Notes: generated from the sequence alone by a model not told the origin. Counted from the stretch's first letter, positions 47,034 to 61,114 are shown. The stretch: 64,000 nucleotides of DNA from Commensalibacter papalotli (ex Servin-Garciduenas et al. 2014) (GCF_000527695.1 NZ_ATSX01000001.1:744001-808000); one strand, 5' to 3'. A program made the numbers and translations.

Positions 47034-47516
47034 TTATTGCACAGGAGGCATATTATTTGGATTAACTGCACCAGGAGGTGGTGGTGCAACCGTATTTCCA
47101 GTACCAGGAGCCACAATTACACGACGACCCCGACTGTCATATCGGTTAACATCTTGCATGCTATCACGATTTAAAGTTTGTGTTGTTTGATTTCCACTCA
47201 ATGGCACTCTCGCACTTGGAGGGAGTTGCATTTCTGGATTTGGAACAACTTGTTGAACCGCTGCAGGGTTTCCCCCATTATTCACAGTTTGAACTGCTTG
47301 CAAGCTACGAGCATTCAAATCTGCTGTTTCTTGATCAGCAGGTATTTGCTGATGTTTGCGTGCTTGTTTACCAGTTTTTTTAACTTTTTTGCTAACTTGG
47401 TGCCCTTTGTAATGTTTATGAGCATCTTGATTATGTGCAGGCGCAGCCATTGCAACATTTGAAGCTGCAAAAGTCATAGCAGCAGCAAATAGAGATAGTT
47501 TAAAAATAGACTTCAT
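47034..47516 (-). CDS. Secreted proline/asparagine-rich protein, function unknown
   Basis: I chose the ATG at 47516 because AAAGGG lies six bases upstream; a start ten codons earlier adds a leader unlike a signal peptide. The 160-residue product begins MKSIFKLSLFAAAMTFAASNVAMA with a signal cleavage before AP. A basic His/Lys segment (HYKGHQVSKKVKKTGKQARKHQ) is followed by a Gln/Asn/Pro-rich tail with RYDSRGRRVIVAPGTGN and a final PPPPGAVNPNN. It looks disordered and envelope-exposed. No family was recognised. Confidence 0.7.
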   Translation of the reverse strand: MKSIFKLSLFAAAMTFAASNVAMAAPAHNQDAHKHYKGHQVSKKVKKTGKQARKHQQIPADQETADLNARSLQAVQTVNNGGNPAAVQQVVPNPEMQLPPSARVPLSGNQTTQTLNRDSMQDVNRYDSRGRRVIVAPGTGNTVAPPPPGAVNPNNMPPVQ

Positions 47517-47669
47517 AACAAACCCTTTACTTAAATACGAAACCAATTAATGTCTCTTCATTGTAACCTAAATTGGTTTTATTGATAAATGATAAAACTA
47601 TAGTTTATCATCTAATTATATCATTAAAAATTACAAGAGAATAAACTTATATTTATTAGATATATTTTA

Positions 47670-48125
47670 TTATTTCTGTATCTTTTTATAGTTTTCAGAG
47701 TAACAGAAATCTGCTCTTTTGACAAATGCAGATACCATTTTTTGAACAGCTTCGTTAAAAACAAGCCCCATTGCTTTTTGCATGATTCTTGATTTAAATT
47801 CAAAATCAACAAAAAAATCAATAATACAGCCTTTCGGGTCAGGTATGAAAAGCCATTGATTACTTAGATATTTTAAAGGACCACGGTCATAGGTCACAAT
47901 AATTTTATTTTCACTCTTATATAATTCTACACGACTACCAAACACTTCTTTGAAAGGTCCAAAACCTACTTTCAAATCTGCTAATAATAATTCCTTATCT
48001 CGATAACGAATAATCGCGCCCGTACACCAAGGTAAAAATTCTGGATATAAATCAACTGCTGCAACTAAATTAAACATTTGTTCTGGAGTATGAGCAATAA
48101 AGCGCTTTTCAGCATGTGTAGGCAT
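47670..48125 (-). CDS. RatA/COQ10 family START-domain protein
   Basis: This 151-residue protein has the coenzyme-Q-binding COQ10/RatA pattern: PTHAEKRFIAHTPEQMFNLVAAVDLYPEFLPWCTGA, a beta-rich middle, and WLFIPDPKGCIIDFFVDFEFKSRIMQ with a final amphipathic helix. The family includes ubiquinone-binding proteins required for respiratory electron transfer and the E. coli protein called RatA. In alphaproteobacteria it commonly follows lipA, as here (21 bases). A respiratory lipid-binding role is more likely than a toxin. Confidence 0.88.
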   Translation of the reverse strand: MPTHAEKRFIAHTPEQMFNLVAAVDLYPEFLPWCTGAIIRYRDKELLLADLKVGFGPFKEVFGSRVELYKSENKIIVTYDRGPLKYLSNQWLFIPDPKGCIIDFFVDFEFKSRIMQKAMGLVFNEAVQKMVSAFVKRADFCYSENYKKIQK

Positions 48126-48146
48126 AGGATTTAATCTCCAAAATAT

Positions 48147-49082
48147 TTAATTTGATAAATGTGTAAAAAGGCGTTTTTTTTGTAATACTGCAAAATCAGC
48201 ATCTGCATGATAGGAAGAACGCGTCATAGGCGATGAGCTAACCAATAAAAACCCCTTAGATTTAGCAATATGACGATATTCATCAAATTCCTTAGGAGTA
48301 ACATAACGCTGTACTGATGCATGTTCAATTGTGGGTCTTAAATATTGTCCTAATGTTAAAAAATCGACTTGTGCACAACGTAAATCATCCATAACTTGCG
48401 TCACTTCTTCTTTGCTCTCTCCTAGACCAAGCATCATTCCTGATTTCGTAAAAACATTCGGTTGTAATTGTTTAATTTCATGTAAGATTCTCAACGATTG
48501 AAAATAACGTGCACCAGGACGAATGGATGGATATAATCTGGGAACTGTTTCCACATTGTGATTAAAAACATCAGGCTGAGCTTTACCAATAGTTAATAAT
48601 GCCCCTTCTTTTCTCAAAAAATCTGGGGTTAAAATTTCAATTGTTATAGAAGGCGATGTTTTTCTGATCTCAGCAATAACATTAGCAAAATGTTGTGCCC
48701 CACCATCTTTCAAATCATCTCTGTCTACAGAAGTAATTACAACGTGTCGCAAGTTTAATTTCTGTATCATTGCAGCCAAACGTTTGGCTTCTTGTGGATC
48801 TACAGCTGATGGTTTTCCCGTAGCCACATTACAAAAAGCACAGGCACGAGTGCAAATGCTGCCTAAAATCATTACAGTTGCATGACGTTTAGTCCAACAT
48901 TCACCAATATTAGGGCAAGCTGCCTCGGCACAGACAGTATTAAGTCGATGCTCCTTAACCAAATCACCCATTTCATTATAAACAGTTGATTGATTAACTT
49001 TGACCTTTATCCAATCTGGTTTAGGTAACGAATTTACAATTTGCTTTTGTTCATGTTGCACAAGAATTCGTTTTACCGTCAT
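48147..49082 (-). CDS. lipA: Lipoyl synthase LipA
   Basis: This 311-residue radical-SAM enzyme inserts sulfur into octanoyl groups to form lipoate. Both Fe-S cluster motifs are complete: the auxiliary [12 protein letters not shown] near 50 and the radical-SAM CTRACAFC near 77. Also visible are [33 protein letters not shown] and the C-terminal RSSYHAD containing the serine ligand to the auxiliary cluster. It follows trpC by 57 bases. Confidence 0.97.
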   Translation of the reverse strand: MTVKRILVQHEQKQIVNSLPKPDWIKVKVNQSTVYNEMGDLVKEHRLNTVCAEAACPNIGECWTKRHATVMILGSICTRACAFCNVATGKPSAVDPQEAKRLAAMIQKLNLRHVVITSVDRDDLKDGGAQHFANVIAEIRKTSPSITIEILTPDFLRKEGALLTIGKAQPDVFNHNVETVPRLYPSIRPGARYFQSLRILHEIKQLQPNVFTKSGMMLGLGESKEEVTQVMDDLRCAQVDFLTLGQYLRPTIEHASVQRYVTPKEFDEYRHIAKSKGFLLVSSSPMTRSSYHADADFAVLQKKRLFTHLSN

Positions 49083-49139
49083 TTATAATTCCCTTGTAAA
49101 TCGTTTATCAAACCAATTTACAACAATATAAAATACAGT

Positions 49140-49997
49140 CTAGGCTATACCGAGTAAATTTCTGACAGCTGCCCCTGCGTTTTGTTGTGATAATAAACTT
49201 TCACCAACCAATACCGCACTGGCACCAATAGACTGTACTCGGCGAATATCATCGAATGTTTTTAATCCGCTTTCTGAAACAACCAATCTATCAGGTGGTA
49301 CCAACGGAGCCAAAGTTTCTGTAACATTGATATCAGTTTTTAATGTGCTTAAATTTCTATTGTTAATTCCAATCAAGCATACATCTAAGGCTAAAGCTCG
49401 GTTTAACTCTTCTTCATTATGAACTTCAACTAGAATATCAAGCTCAAGACATCTGGCTAACTCAACCAAATCATTTGCTTCTTGATCTTTCAAAGCAGCC
49501 ATAATCAGTAAAATACAATCTGCATCAATCACACGGCTTTCATAAACTTGCCAAGGTTCAAGGATAAAATCTTTACGTAATACAGGTAAAGAACATGCTT
49601 CTCGAGCAATTTTCAAATCTTCGTTATTACCATAAAAATAACCTGTTTCTGTTAAAACAGATAAGCAACTAGCCCCTGCATTTTCATATTGAACAGCAAT
49701 CATCGCAGGATCATAATCTTGACGAATTATCCCCGCAGAAGGAGAAGCTTTTTTACATTCTGCAATTAATCCCATATGACCTTTGGCCATTTTTTCTTTT
49801 AATACCCGTGCAAAACCACGTGTTGGATTTTTCTTGTTTTTTGCCTCTTCCGCAATCTCTTTAAGAGATTTAACACTTGCCTTTTGATGTGTTTCTGCTC
49901 TGGTTCTAGCACAAATTTGTGCCAAAACATCAGATTTTTCACTTTCGGATTCTAATATTGCATTTAAAACAGGATCAGATGTTGTGATTTCATTCAT
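49140..49997 (-). CDS. trpC: Indole-3-glycerol phosphate synthase TrpC
   Basis: This 285-residue TIM-barrel protein carries out the fourth step of tryptophan synthesis. Motifs include LIAECKKASPSAGIIR, YENAGASCLSVLTE, VLRKDFILEPWQVYESR, LVEVHNEEELNRAL, IGINNRNLSTLKTD and VSESGLKTFDDI, with GASAVLVGESLL near the end. The N-terminus is 15-20 residues longer than the minimal enzyme. It is monofunctional, with no TrpF domain. It lies 21 bases after trpGD. Confidence 0.96.
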   Translation of the reverse strand: MNEITTSDPVLNAILESESEKSDVLAQICARTRAETHQKASVKSLKEIAEEAKNKKNPTRGFARVLKEKMAKGHMGLIAECKKASPSAGIIRQDYDPAMIAVQYENAGASCLSVLTETGYFYGNNEDLKIAREACSLPVLRKDFILEPWQVYESRVIDADCILLIMAALKDQEANDLVELARCLELDILVEVHNEEELNRALALDVCLIGINNRNLSTLKTDINVTETLAPLVPPDRLVVSESGLKTFDDIRRVQSIGASAVLVGESLLSQQNAGAAVRNLLGIA

Positions 49998-50018
49998 AAT
50001 ATATAACTGGTGTTTACT

Positions 50019-51698
50019 TTAATTATTTTGCTGAATTGCATGTAATATAGATAATACAGCACCACTATCAATAGCTTTAGCTGCTTCTAAAATTAATTTT
50101 CCTAAGATATCAGTATCAATTTTTCCGCTAGCATTTATTAAAGAATAATCTTTAACGATATGTAATGCAACAGCTGTATTAATCAATACTGTATCACGAT
50201 AAGCGCCTTTTTGACCATTAAATAATGCAAGCATAGATGCAGCGTTTTCTTTGGGTGATCCGCCTGTAATTTCTGACAAAGGCGCAGGCGATAATCCAGC
50301 ATTTTGGATATCTTTTAAAGATAAAGTAACAGGGATAATTTTATTATCTTCTAAGGCCATAATTTTAGATGGCCCAGCTAAAGTAATTTCATCAACCCCT
50401 TGCTTTTGTTCAGTTTCGTCAAGAAGGCCATGAACTACCCATACTCTTTTAGAACCAAGATTTTGTAAAACTTTGGCAAAAGGCTCTAACCACTTCGTAT
50501 CATAAACACCTATCATTTGATATTGAACATTTGCAGGGTTCGAAAGTGGTCCAAGCAAGTTAAATATAGTTCGAATACCAAGCTCTTTACGAACAATATT
50601 AATTTTACTTAAAGCAGGATGATGTACAAAAGCGGGTAAAAAAGCTAGTTTATACTTGTTTAAATGATTTTGTAAAATATTCAAATTTGTTTGTGGTGTA
50701 AGGTTTAATGCCCCTAGAACATCAACACCACCAGATCTGGATGATTGGGCACGGTTTCCGTGTTTAGCAACAGAAACCCCCATTGCCGCTAATACAAAAC
50801 TGACAGCTGTAGAAACATTTAATGTACTTTGACCATCCCCACCCGTACCACACACATCAATTGTCAAAGGATCAGACAACGTAATCGGCAACATTTGATG
50901 ACGCATTGATCTGGTTGCGCCTTCTAATTCTGCAACGCTTACGCCTCGTATCCGAAGAACCATCAAAAAAGCCGCTATTTGTGTATCAGGAACAGATCCC
51001 GAGAGAATAGCATTAAAAATCTCTGTCGTTTCTTCCAAAGAAAAATTGTTTTTTTGTAAAGATTTTTCTAAGGTCGGTGTAAATAAATAAGGTAAATATT
51101 TACTAACATTTAAAGCTTTTTTTTTATTCCAATCACTGGCCAAGTTCATAAAATTCTGTAGTAATTCGTGACCTTGCTCGGATGCAATACTTTCTGGATG
51201 AAATTGAACACCATATATAGGCAGTTCTTTGTGTTGAAATGCCATTAAAATACGATCTTCTGTAAATGCTGTTGGTAAGAAACTGTCTGATAAAGTATCT
51301 AATTGCACAACCAAAGAATGATAACGCGTTACTTTTAAGGGATTATTCAATCCTTTAAAAACGCCCTCTCCTGTATGCATAATTGGAAATACTTTACCAT
51401 GTGCTGGTATTTCTTTAACAACCTTTGCACCAAAAGCTTGTCCAATCGCCTGATGTCCTAAACATACACCTAATATAGGGATCGTCGTTGCGGCAGCTTT
51501 GATTAAGTCACAACAAATTCCAGCTTCAGAGGGCGTGCATGGCCCAGGAGAAATCACAATGGCTTCAGGTTTTAACGCAATAACTTCTTTTACCGTAATC
51601 TCATCATTACGACGAACCTGACACTCATAGCCTAAATCACCAAAATACTGAACCAGATTATAGGTGAAACTATCATAATTATCGATGAGTAAAATCAT
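50019..51698 (-). CDS. trpGD: TrpG-TrpD fusion: anthranilate synthase glutaminase and anthranilate phosphoribosyltransferase
   Basis: This 559-residue protein joins two enzymes. Residues 1 to about 195 are the glutamine amidotransferase Trp[28 protein letters not shown], catalytic C79 in [11 protein letters not shown], and the His-Glu pair in [10 protein letters not shown]. Residues from about 205 are TrpD: the helical N-domain, the PRPP-binding [15 protein letters not shown] near 283, [13 protein letters not shown] and GPLSNPA. No frameshift is seen at the junction. Fusions of this type are known in enterobacteria; most alphaproteobacteria I recall have separate genes. Confidence 0.94.
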   Translation of the reverse strand: MILLIDNYDSFTYNLVQYFGDLGYECQVRRNDEITVKEVIALKPEAIVISPGPCTPSEAGICCDLIKAAATTIPILGVCLGHQAIGQAFGAKVVKEIPAHGKVFPIMHTGEGVFKGLNNPLKVTRYHSLVVQLDTLSDSFLPTAFTEDRILMAFQHKELPIYGVQFHPESIASEQGHELLQNFMNLASDWNKKKALNVSKYLPYLFTPTLEKSLQKNNFSLEETTEIFNAILSGSVPDTQIAAFLMVLRIRGVSVAELEGATRSMRHQMLPITLSDPLTIDVCGTGGDGQSTLNVSTAVSFVLAAMGVSVAKHGNRAQSSRSGGVDVLGALNLTPQTNLNILQNHLNKYKLAFLPAFVHHPALSKINIVRKELGIRTIFNLLGPLSNPANVQYQMIGVYDTKWLEPFAKVLQNLGSKRVWVVHGLLDETEQKQGVDEITLAGPSKIMALEDNKIIPVTLSLKDIQNAGLSPAPLSEITGGSPKENAASMLALFNGQKGAYRDTVLINTAVALHIVKDYSLINASGKIDTDILGKLILEAAKAIDSGAVLSILHAIQQNN

Positions 51699-51759
51699 GT
51701 GGCCTTGCCAATCAATAAAATCTGCATTTTTTAAAATTATTCATTCTTTATATATTGGA

Positions 51760-53262
51760 TTAATGAGCTTGTGGGTCAATATCTGGAACAAAAGACCATG
51801 CATCTTCTGCTGCACGAAATAAAGCCCTTGCTTTATGTTTGGTCTCTTCATACTCAGATTCAGGATCGCTATCTGCGACAACACCGCAACCTGCCTGAAC
51901 ATACATCGTTTCATCTTTGATCAATGCCGTTCTTAGACCAATACATGTGTCCATACTCCCATCAGCACCAAAATAACCAATACATCCCGCATAAGTTGCA
52001 CGTTGCGTATGTTCAATTTCGTCCAAAATTTCCATTGCTCTGATCTTAGGAGCCCCCGTTAAAGTCCCAGCAGGGAAGCCCGCAATTAAAGCATCAAGAG
52101 CTGTTAGATTTTGTTTTAATTTTCCCTCAACATTAGAAGAAATATGCATAACATGGCTAAATCGCTCTATTACAAATTGTTCTGTTACTTTCACAGATCC
52201 AACTTCACAAACGCGCCCCACATCATTCCGACCCAAATCAATTAACATTAGATGCTCGGCCAACTCTTTTGCATCAGCCAGCAAATCTTGTTCTAATTGT
52301 AAGTCCTCTTCTTCAGTCTTTCCTCTGGGACGTGTACCAGCCAACGGTCTTACTGTGACGGTTCCATCACGCAACCTTACTAAAATCTCAGGGGATGATC
52401 CTACTAAAGCAAAATTATCCAGCTGTAAACAAAACAGAAAAGGTGCTGGGTTTATTCTTCTTAAAGAACGATATAATGCAACAGGTGGAAGTTTAAAAGG
52501 AATGGAAAAACGTTGACTGGGCACTACCTGAAACGCATCTCCAGCAAAGATATATTCTTTTGCTTTCTCGACTGCTTGTTTGAACTCTTCTTTGGTAAAA
52601 GTTGAGGATGGCGTTTGAGCATGATTATTAGTGGTCTGGTTGAATTTTTTATCAGAGGGTATAGGCTCATTTAATGCTGCCTGAGCTTTTCGAAGTAAGT
52701 TTTTAGCTTTCTCTTGCTCTTCAACAGTTTTGCCTCTCAGAGGAACAGCCAATGTCAACTCATCTTTAACTGTATCGAAAATTGCAAACACAGACGGGCG
52801 GAACATTATCCCTTCGGGAAGTTGAAGATCATTTTTAGGAGGGCTGGGCAAATGTTCCATTTGTCTAACCATATCATATCCCAAATATCCAAAAATACCG
52901 CCAACCATTGGTGGAATGGTATCGGGAATATCCAATTGACTATCATCAATAAATTGTTGAAGTGATGCAAGTGGATGAATATCTTGAATAACGAATTGAT
53001 CAGGATTATTCAAAGGGTCAGTATTCAATGATACAACCCCTTGATGACATTTCCACACCATATCTGGAAGCAACCCAATAATTGAATAACGTGCTCTGGC
53101 TACACCGCCTTGCACACTTTCCAGTAAAAAGATATTTTTTGGATTTTTACCCACGATGCCAGATAACTGTAAAAAAGCTGAAACAGGTGTAATTAGATCA
53201 GCAGAATTTACAGTATAAACAACTGTTTTTTTATCACTTATTTTAAATTCATCATAAGACAC
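51760..53262 (-). CDS. trpE: Anthranilate synthase component I TrpE
   Basis: This 500-residue enzyme makes anthranilate from chorismate. It has the N-terminal feedback-site region (LLESVQGGVARARYSIIGL), then VPSQRFSIPF, LVGSSPEILVRL, TVRPLAGTRPRGKTEEED, LIDLGRNDVGRVCEVGSVKV, FPAGTLTGAPKIRAMEIL and a final GCGVVADSDPESEYEET. Length is typical. It sits 17 bases after ppiD and 61 before trpGD. I saw no trp leader peptide, and the closeness to ppiD leaves little space for one. Confidence 0.97.
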   Translation of the reverse strand: MSYDEFKISDKKTVVYTVNSADLITPVSAFLQLSGIVGKNPKNIFLLESVQGGVARARYSIIGLLPDMVWKCHQGVVSLNTDPLNNPDQFVIQDIHPLASLQQFIDDSQLDIPDTIPPMVGGIFGYLGYDMVRQMEHLPSPPKNDLQLPEGIMFRPSVFAIFDTVKDELTLAVPLRGKTVEEQEKAKNLLRKAQAALNEPIPSDKKFNQTTNNHAQTPSSTFTKEEFKQAVEKAKEYIFAGDAFQVVPSQRFSIPFKLPPVALYRSLRRINPAPFLFCLQLDNFALVGSSPEILVRLRDGTVTVRPLAGTRPRGKTEEEDLQLEQDLLADAKELAEHLMLIDLGRNDVGRVCEVGSVKVTEQFVIERFSHVMHISSNVEGKLKQNLTALDALIAGFPAGTLTGAPKIRAMEILDEIEHTQRATYAGCIGYFGADGSMDTCIGLRTALIKDETMYVQAGCGVVADSDPESEYEETKHKARALFRAAEDAWSFVPDIDPQAH

Positions 53263-53279
53263 TGATGTAAAATCCTTTT

Positions 53280-55205
53280 TTAGTTACTACCCTGACCGAT
53301 AATATTATTAACAGCTTTTTGGTTCACATCAACCTTACCTTCTTTATTAATAAAGATAACATAGCTATTGTAAATATCGTTACTTTCCGCCTGTTTTAAA
53401 GTATCTCTTAATGCATTATAAGAAGCTTGATCATCTTGAGGCTTTGGTTTTTTTATATTATCTAAAGTTGCTATATAAAAGCTATCTGGAGATTCAAGCA
53501 TAGTCGTTTGCCCAATTTGCATCAAAAAAGCCTGTGCTTGTAATTCTGCAGGCAGGGTTTTTGATGGGTTAACACGAGAGAAAGATTCACTTTCTTTGGC
53601 TTGAAACTGCTGATTAACCAACTCTTTTACAGATTTCTGGCTATCTTGAGTTTGTTTGTATATTGCTGTTCCAGTAATATTCGCTTGTCTCTTGATATTT
53701 GCTTGTTGCCAAGCTTTAATGACACGATCTTTGGCTTGTTCAAAAGTTTGTTGATGTGCTGGATCAATATCTTCTACAAAAAAGGCGTAGTAAATATTAT
53801 TATCCCCTTGAATTAAGGATGCTGGCGCATCTTTAGCTTTGGAGAAAACATTCCCAAGAATTGCTTGCTTTACTTTGTCATCAGAAGGAATAGGAGCAGG
53901 TTGTCCATCTAGATTTAATCCTTGTTCATTCAATGTTCCCCTGAGGGCTACAATACCTTTTCCACCAAGATATTTCACACCTTCATCATCCAATCGTCCC
54001 GTACTACCCGCCAACATATCTTGCGTTGATTTGATATTATCAACAAATTTTTGTTTAGCACGTGCTTGAGTAATTTGAGCTTTTAATTTGTCTTTTACTG
54101 TATTAAAAGCAACTTCGTGAGGTTGTAAAATGGCAGTTACCTTAAATACACTCCATCCCATAGGGGTTTTAATTGGAGCAGAAATTATATTTAAAGGAGC
54201 TTTTTGAACAGCATCGGCTAATTCCGCAGAAGGAGACGTTTGATGAGTAAACTCGTTTAAAGTTGTTGCAAAACCATTTGCCTTTTGTGTTTCTTTTTGG
54301 ATATTTTCCCAAGGTTCTTTGGTCCAAGACCCAGCAAGATCCTCTGCTGTTTTTTTATCTTTTACGGTTATAATTTCAAGATTTTTTGATTCTGGTTTAT
54401 TAAATTCTTGTTTACGTGAATTAAAATATTGTTGTGCATCTGCGTCAGAGACCTCAATACTTTTCTCTACAGTTTCAGGAGTAAAAAAGATCATTCTGAT
54501 ACGTCTGAATTCTGGAACCGTAAATTCCCAAAGATGATTATCGTAATATCTTTTCAAAACAGCATCAGAAGGTGTAGCCTCGGCTTTAAACTGGCTAAAT
54601 GGTAATTGTATATAAGTAAGCTTTCTTGTTTCATTACGAAAAGCAAAAATAGATTTCACCATAATATCAGAGGTCGTTGCACCAGCGGTGACGGGTTCTG
54701 TTAATCCTGAAATCGCAATTTGATTGCGTAAAATGTCCAAGAAAGCTGCTTCTGTCATATTTGTTTGTTTTACATAAACATTAAAAAGCTCTCTACTAAA
54801 CTTACCATTGGTTTGAAACACAGGTAATGAAAAGATCAAGTTACGCAAAGTCTCATCAGATACACTTAATCCAGCATGCTCAGAAGCAGCAATTAAATTC
54901 TTTTGAATAATTAATTGTTGTAATGCTTGATTAACTAATGATCCCCTCATCACATTAGGAACTTGTGAAGGATCAGAAAATCCTTGTTGTGTCGCATATT
55001 GTTGAAGTTGCATTTTTGCTGCCGAATCTAGTTCTTGCATTGTCACTCTTTGACTGCCAACCCAAGCAACAACATTCCCATCTCTTTGAGACCAAGATTC
55101 AATAATGGTTTCAGCACCCCAACTGATAAATACAAGAAAAATAAGGCCAACTAAAATACGCCCTAACCAAGAATCAATAAGTAAATGTCTTAACCGAGAC
55201 AACAT
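53280..55205 (-). CDS. PpiD/SurA-like peptidyl-prolyl isomerase, membrane-anchored
   Basis: This 641-residue protein has one N-terminal membrane helix (about 15-33, WLGRILVGLIFLVFISWGAE). A SurA-N-type chaperone region follows (NVVAWVGSQRVTMQELDSAAKMQLQQ), then a parvulin-like region (about 250-375) around TLNEFTHQTSPSAELADAVQKA and PIKTPMGWSVFKV, and a further coiled region. PpiD assists folding at the outer face of the inner membrane. The gene begins the run ppiD-trpE-trpGD-trpC-lipA-ratA and is divergent from tpiA. The same ppiD-trpE link occurs in other alphaproteobacteria. Confidence 0.9.
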   Translation of the reverse strand: MLSRLRHLLIDSWLGRILVGLIFLVFISWGAETIIESWSQRDGNVVAWVGSQRVTMQELDSAAKMQLQQYATQQGFSDPSQVPNVMRGSLVNQALQQLIIQKNLIAASEHAGLSVSDETLRNLIFSLPVFQTNGKFSRELFNVYVKQTNMTEAAFLDILRNQIAISGLTEPVTAGATTSDIMVKSIFAFRNETRKLTYIQLPFSQFKAEATPSDAVLKRYYDNHLWEFTVPEFRRIRMIFFTPETVEKSIEVSDADAQQYFNSRKQEFNKPESKNLEIITVKDKKTAEDLAGSWTKEPWENIQKETQKANGFATTLNEFTHQTSPSAELADAVQKAPLNIISAPIKTPMGWSVFKVTAILQPHEVAFNTVKDKLKAQITQARAKQKFVDNIKSTQDMLAGSTGRLDDEGVKYLGGKGIVALRGTLNEQGLNLDGQPAPIPSDDKVKQAILGNVFSKAKDAPASLIQGDNNIYYAFFVEDIDPAHQQTFEQAKDRVIKAWQQANIKRQANITGTAIYKQTQDSQKSVKELVNQQFQAKESESFSRVNPSKTLPAELQAQAFLMQIGQTTMLESPDSFYIATLDNIKKPKPQDDQASYNALRDTLKQAESNDIYNSYVIFINKEGKVDVNQKAVNNIIGQGSN

Positions 55206-55410
55206 GTAACGTAACCCAATAATTTAAATGCGAATAATTAACTTTTTAATATAAAGTAGCAATAACCTATATATGTCCAAGCTGCAAAAAAAATGTTATA
55301 TCTTTTGAATTATATCAAAATATTTTATATTCTATGATACCATCATTCAATTATAAATCGAACTTTTATAATTCATTCATAATAATATTCATATATAGGG
55401 AGTATTTAAC

Positions 55411-56160
55411 ATGGTTAAACCAATAATTATTGGTAACTGGAAAATGAACGGCTTAACACAAGAGGCTGATCATATCGTCTCTTCTTTACTGGCCTATGCT
55501 GAAAAAAATAAAGATCTAGCACCTACTGTTATTTGTCCTCCCTTTACACAATTATATCATATTGGCAAACATCTTAAAAACACACCATTTGAACTGGGTG
55601 CTCAGGACTGTCATGTAGCTGAAAAAGGTGCTTATACAGGAAATATTTCCGCAGCAATGCTAAACGATATTGGTGTTAAATATGTTATTTTAGGTCACTC
55701 TGAACGTAGATCAGAATATAAAGAAAGCAATGCGTTAATTAATCAAAAAGCAACCGCAGCACAAAATGCAAATATATTACCTGTTGTTTGTATTGGTGAA
55801 ACCAAGGAAGAAAGAGAATCTGGTCAATATAAAGAAGTTCTTGCTGAACAATTAAAAGGATCTCTACCTGAACATTTTGTTGGTTTAGTTGCATATGAAC
55901 CTATTTGGGCAATTGGTACAGGAGTTACTGCGACAAATGAAGAAATCGCCGAAGTGATTCTCTTCATTCGTGAAAAACTTGTTGCTCAATACGGAGAAAA
56001 TGGTAAAAAAACACTTATATTATATGGTGGATCAGTTAAGCCAAATAATGTAAAGGATATTTTTGCAACTTCTGAGCTTGGTGGTGTATTGGTTGGCGGG
56101 GTCAGTTTGATCCCAGAAGATTTTTTACAACTCCTTACAATCGCTCAAGATTTTACATAG
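55411..56160 (+). CDS. tpiA: Triosephosphate isomerase TpiA
   Basis: This 249-residue TIM-barrel enzyme interconverts dihydroxyacetone phosphate and glyceraldehyde-3-phosphate. It has the N-terminal IGNWKMNG with the catalytic Lys, the catalytic His in VILGHSERR, the active-site loop AYEPIWAIGTGVTA with the catalytic Glu, and LYGGSVKPNN. GGGAG precedes the ATG by a short spacer. It begins the + strand run tpiA-secG-pyrG-kdsA, a usual alphaproteobacterial order. Confidence 0.98.
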   Translation: MVKPIIIGNWKMNGLTQEADHIVSSLLAYAEKNKDLAPTVICPPFTQLYHIGKHLKNTPFELGAQDCHVAEKGAYTGNISAAMLNDIGVKYVILGHSERRSEYKESNALINQKATAAQNANILPVVCIGETKEERESGQYKEVLAEQLKGSLPEHFVGLVAYEPIWAIGTGVTATNEEIAEVILFIREKLVAQYGENGKKTLILYGGSVKPNNVKDIFATSELGGVLVGGVSLIPEDFLQLLTIAQDFT

Positions 56161-56207
56161 TTTTTTAAATCTTCTTTCTTGACTGCTAGTGAAAGTATAC
56201 AAAACAC

Positions 56208-56552
56208 ATGATGACTATTCTTCTATTCGTACAATTATTGGTCACTCTGGCTTTGATAGCTGTTGTTTTAATTCAACGCAGCGAAGGTGGGGGCTTGGGT
56301 ATCGGAAGCAGTCAAGGAATGGGATCTTTTATGACTGGGCGTGGAACTACTAATTTATTAACACGCGCAACGGCGATATTGGCTTCAATTTTTATGATTT
56401 TATGCATCACCATAGCCGTTATGAATAAAGGTGGTGGTTCTAATAAAATTGACAGTATCCTTGATCAATCCCCAAAAACAACTCAGTCTCAACCAAAACC
56501 TGCACCTCAGACACAACCACAACAAAATGACAAAACGACACCAAATAAATAA
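56208..56552 (+). CDS. secG: Preprotein translocase subunit SecG
   Basis: This 114-residue protein has two membrane helices (about 3-22 and 55-73) around the conserved cytoplasmic loop IQRSEGGGLGIG...GRGTTNLLTRATAILA. SecG assists SecYEG-dependent export. The C-terminal 35 residues are a disordered Pro/Gln/Thr-rich tail (QSQPKPAPQTQPQQ), common in alphaproteobacterial SecG. It lies 47 bases after tpiA. Confidence 0.95.
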   Translation: MMTILLFVQLLVTLALIAVVLIQRSEGGGLGIGSSQGMGSFMTGRGTTNLLTRATAILASIFMILCITIAVMNKGGGSNKIDSILDQSPKTTQSQPKPAPQTQPQQNDKTTPNK

Positions 56553-56585
56553 TTTTATTTAAAATTTATTAATTTTTTACTCTAG

Positions 56586-59051
<2,466 letters not shown>

Positions 59052-59068
<17 letters not shown>

Positions 59069-59531
59069 AAACTATAGCACTTACCAAACAAAGTTGAATA
59101 ACCAAGGTTGTAAGCCACCTAATGGATCTATAACCGATAGGTTGTTCAGTTTGCAAATAAGCGTTTCTTTCCAAAAACAATGTGGTTGCATACCCGATAA
59201 TTAATAAAAATAATGCAATTGCCCATTTTTGATTAGCTGTACATATAATTGCAAACTGTGCAAATAAGCAGGGAACTACTGCTATAAGTAACCTTTTTTT
59301 ACTAATGTTATTCGTATCATTATCAAGCAAAATAACAGGTTTTTGCATTGCGAGAATCCAGTTTATTCCACCAATAAATGCAAGCATAATTGCTGCGTAT
59401 CCTACAAAAGAAGGCCCCAATATTGGCAACGCAGTTTGTGGTGAATAAAACATCATCATAAAAGCCATAATCACCAAAGGAACTGGTGATAAAACCCCTA
59501 ATAAAAAAAATATAAGAGGCATACGCTTCAT
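59052..59531 (-). CDS. DUF3429 (TMEM69-like) membrane protein
   Basis: This 159-residue protein has about five hydrophobic helices, with the family pattern [42 protein letters not shown] and a final [18 protein letters not shown]. These match DUF3429, an uncharacterised family related to mitochondrial TMEM69. It overlaps the end of kdsA by 17 bases on the other strand. Function is unknown. Confidence 0.8.
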
Positions 59532-59748
59532 TAAGATTCTCCTAAAACTACTATTATGACTCTAAAATAAATAAAGGGATATCTAGTAAAATAACATTTT
59601 CTTTACTATACTAATTTGTATTTAACAAAGTTCCTTTGCTAATACATATGCTTTTATATTGCTTTAACTTGAACTTTGGCAGTATTCTTAAGAAATGTGA
59701 TTTTATTATCTAAAATATTTTTAAAACACTTAATATACGTTAGGATAG

Positions 59749-61041
<1,293 letters not shown>

Positions 61042-61054
61042 TCTTTTGCTTGAC

Positions 61055-61086
61055 AAAGTCGGAAGTTATAGATTACTTCCGACTTT
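61055..61086 (+). terminator. Hairpin after eno
   Basis: A perfect 12-bp stem (AAAGTCGGAAGT at 61055-61066, ACTTCCGACTTT at 61075-61086) encloses an 8-base loop between eno and ftsB. ATCCATAATTTTT follows. Partial read-through into ftsB would be needed if ftsB lacks its own promoter. Confidence 0.7.
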
Positions 61087-61114
61087 ATCCATAATTTTTC
61101 ATAGGGTTTAGTGA

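Noticed and set aside
47178-47462. Antisense frame of 94 codons over the proline-rich secreted protein gene
   Set aside because: It lacks a ribosome site and protein-like features; the opposite strand has a signal peptide and Shine-Dalgarno sequence.
47670-48125. RatA as a toxin of a toxin-antitoxin pair
   Set aside because: It lies behind lipA as in other alphaproteobacteria, with no adjacent antitoxin-like gene; a COQ10-like ubiquinone-binding role fits better.
51699-51759. Trp attenuator or leader peptide near trpE-trpGD
   Set aside because: The 17- and 61-base gaps hold no frame with tandem Trp codons and no competing hairpins.
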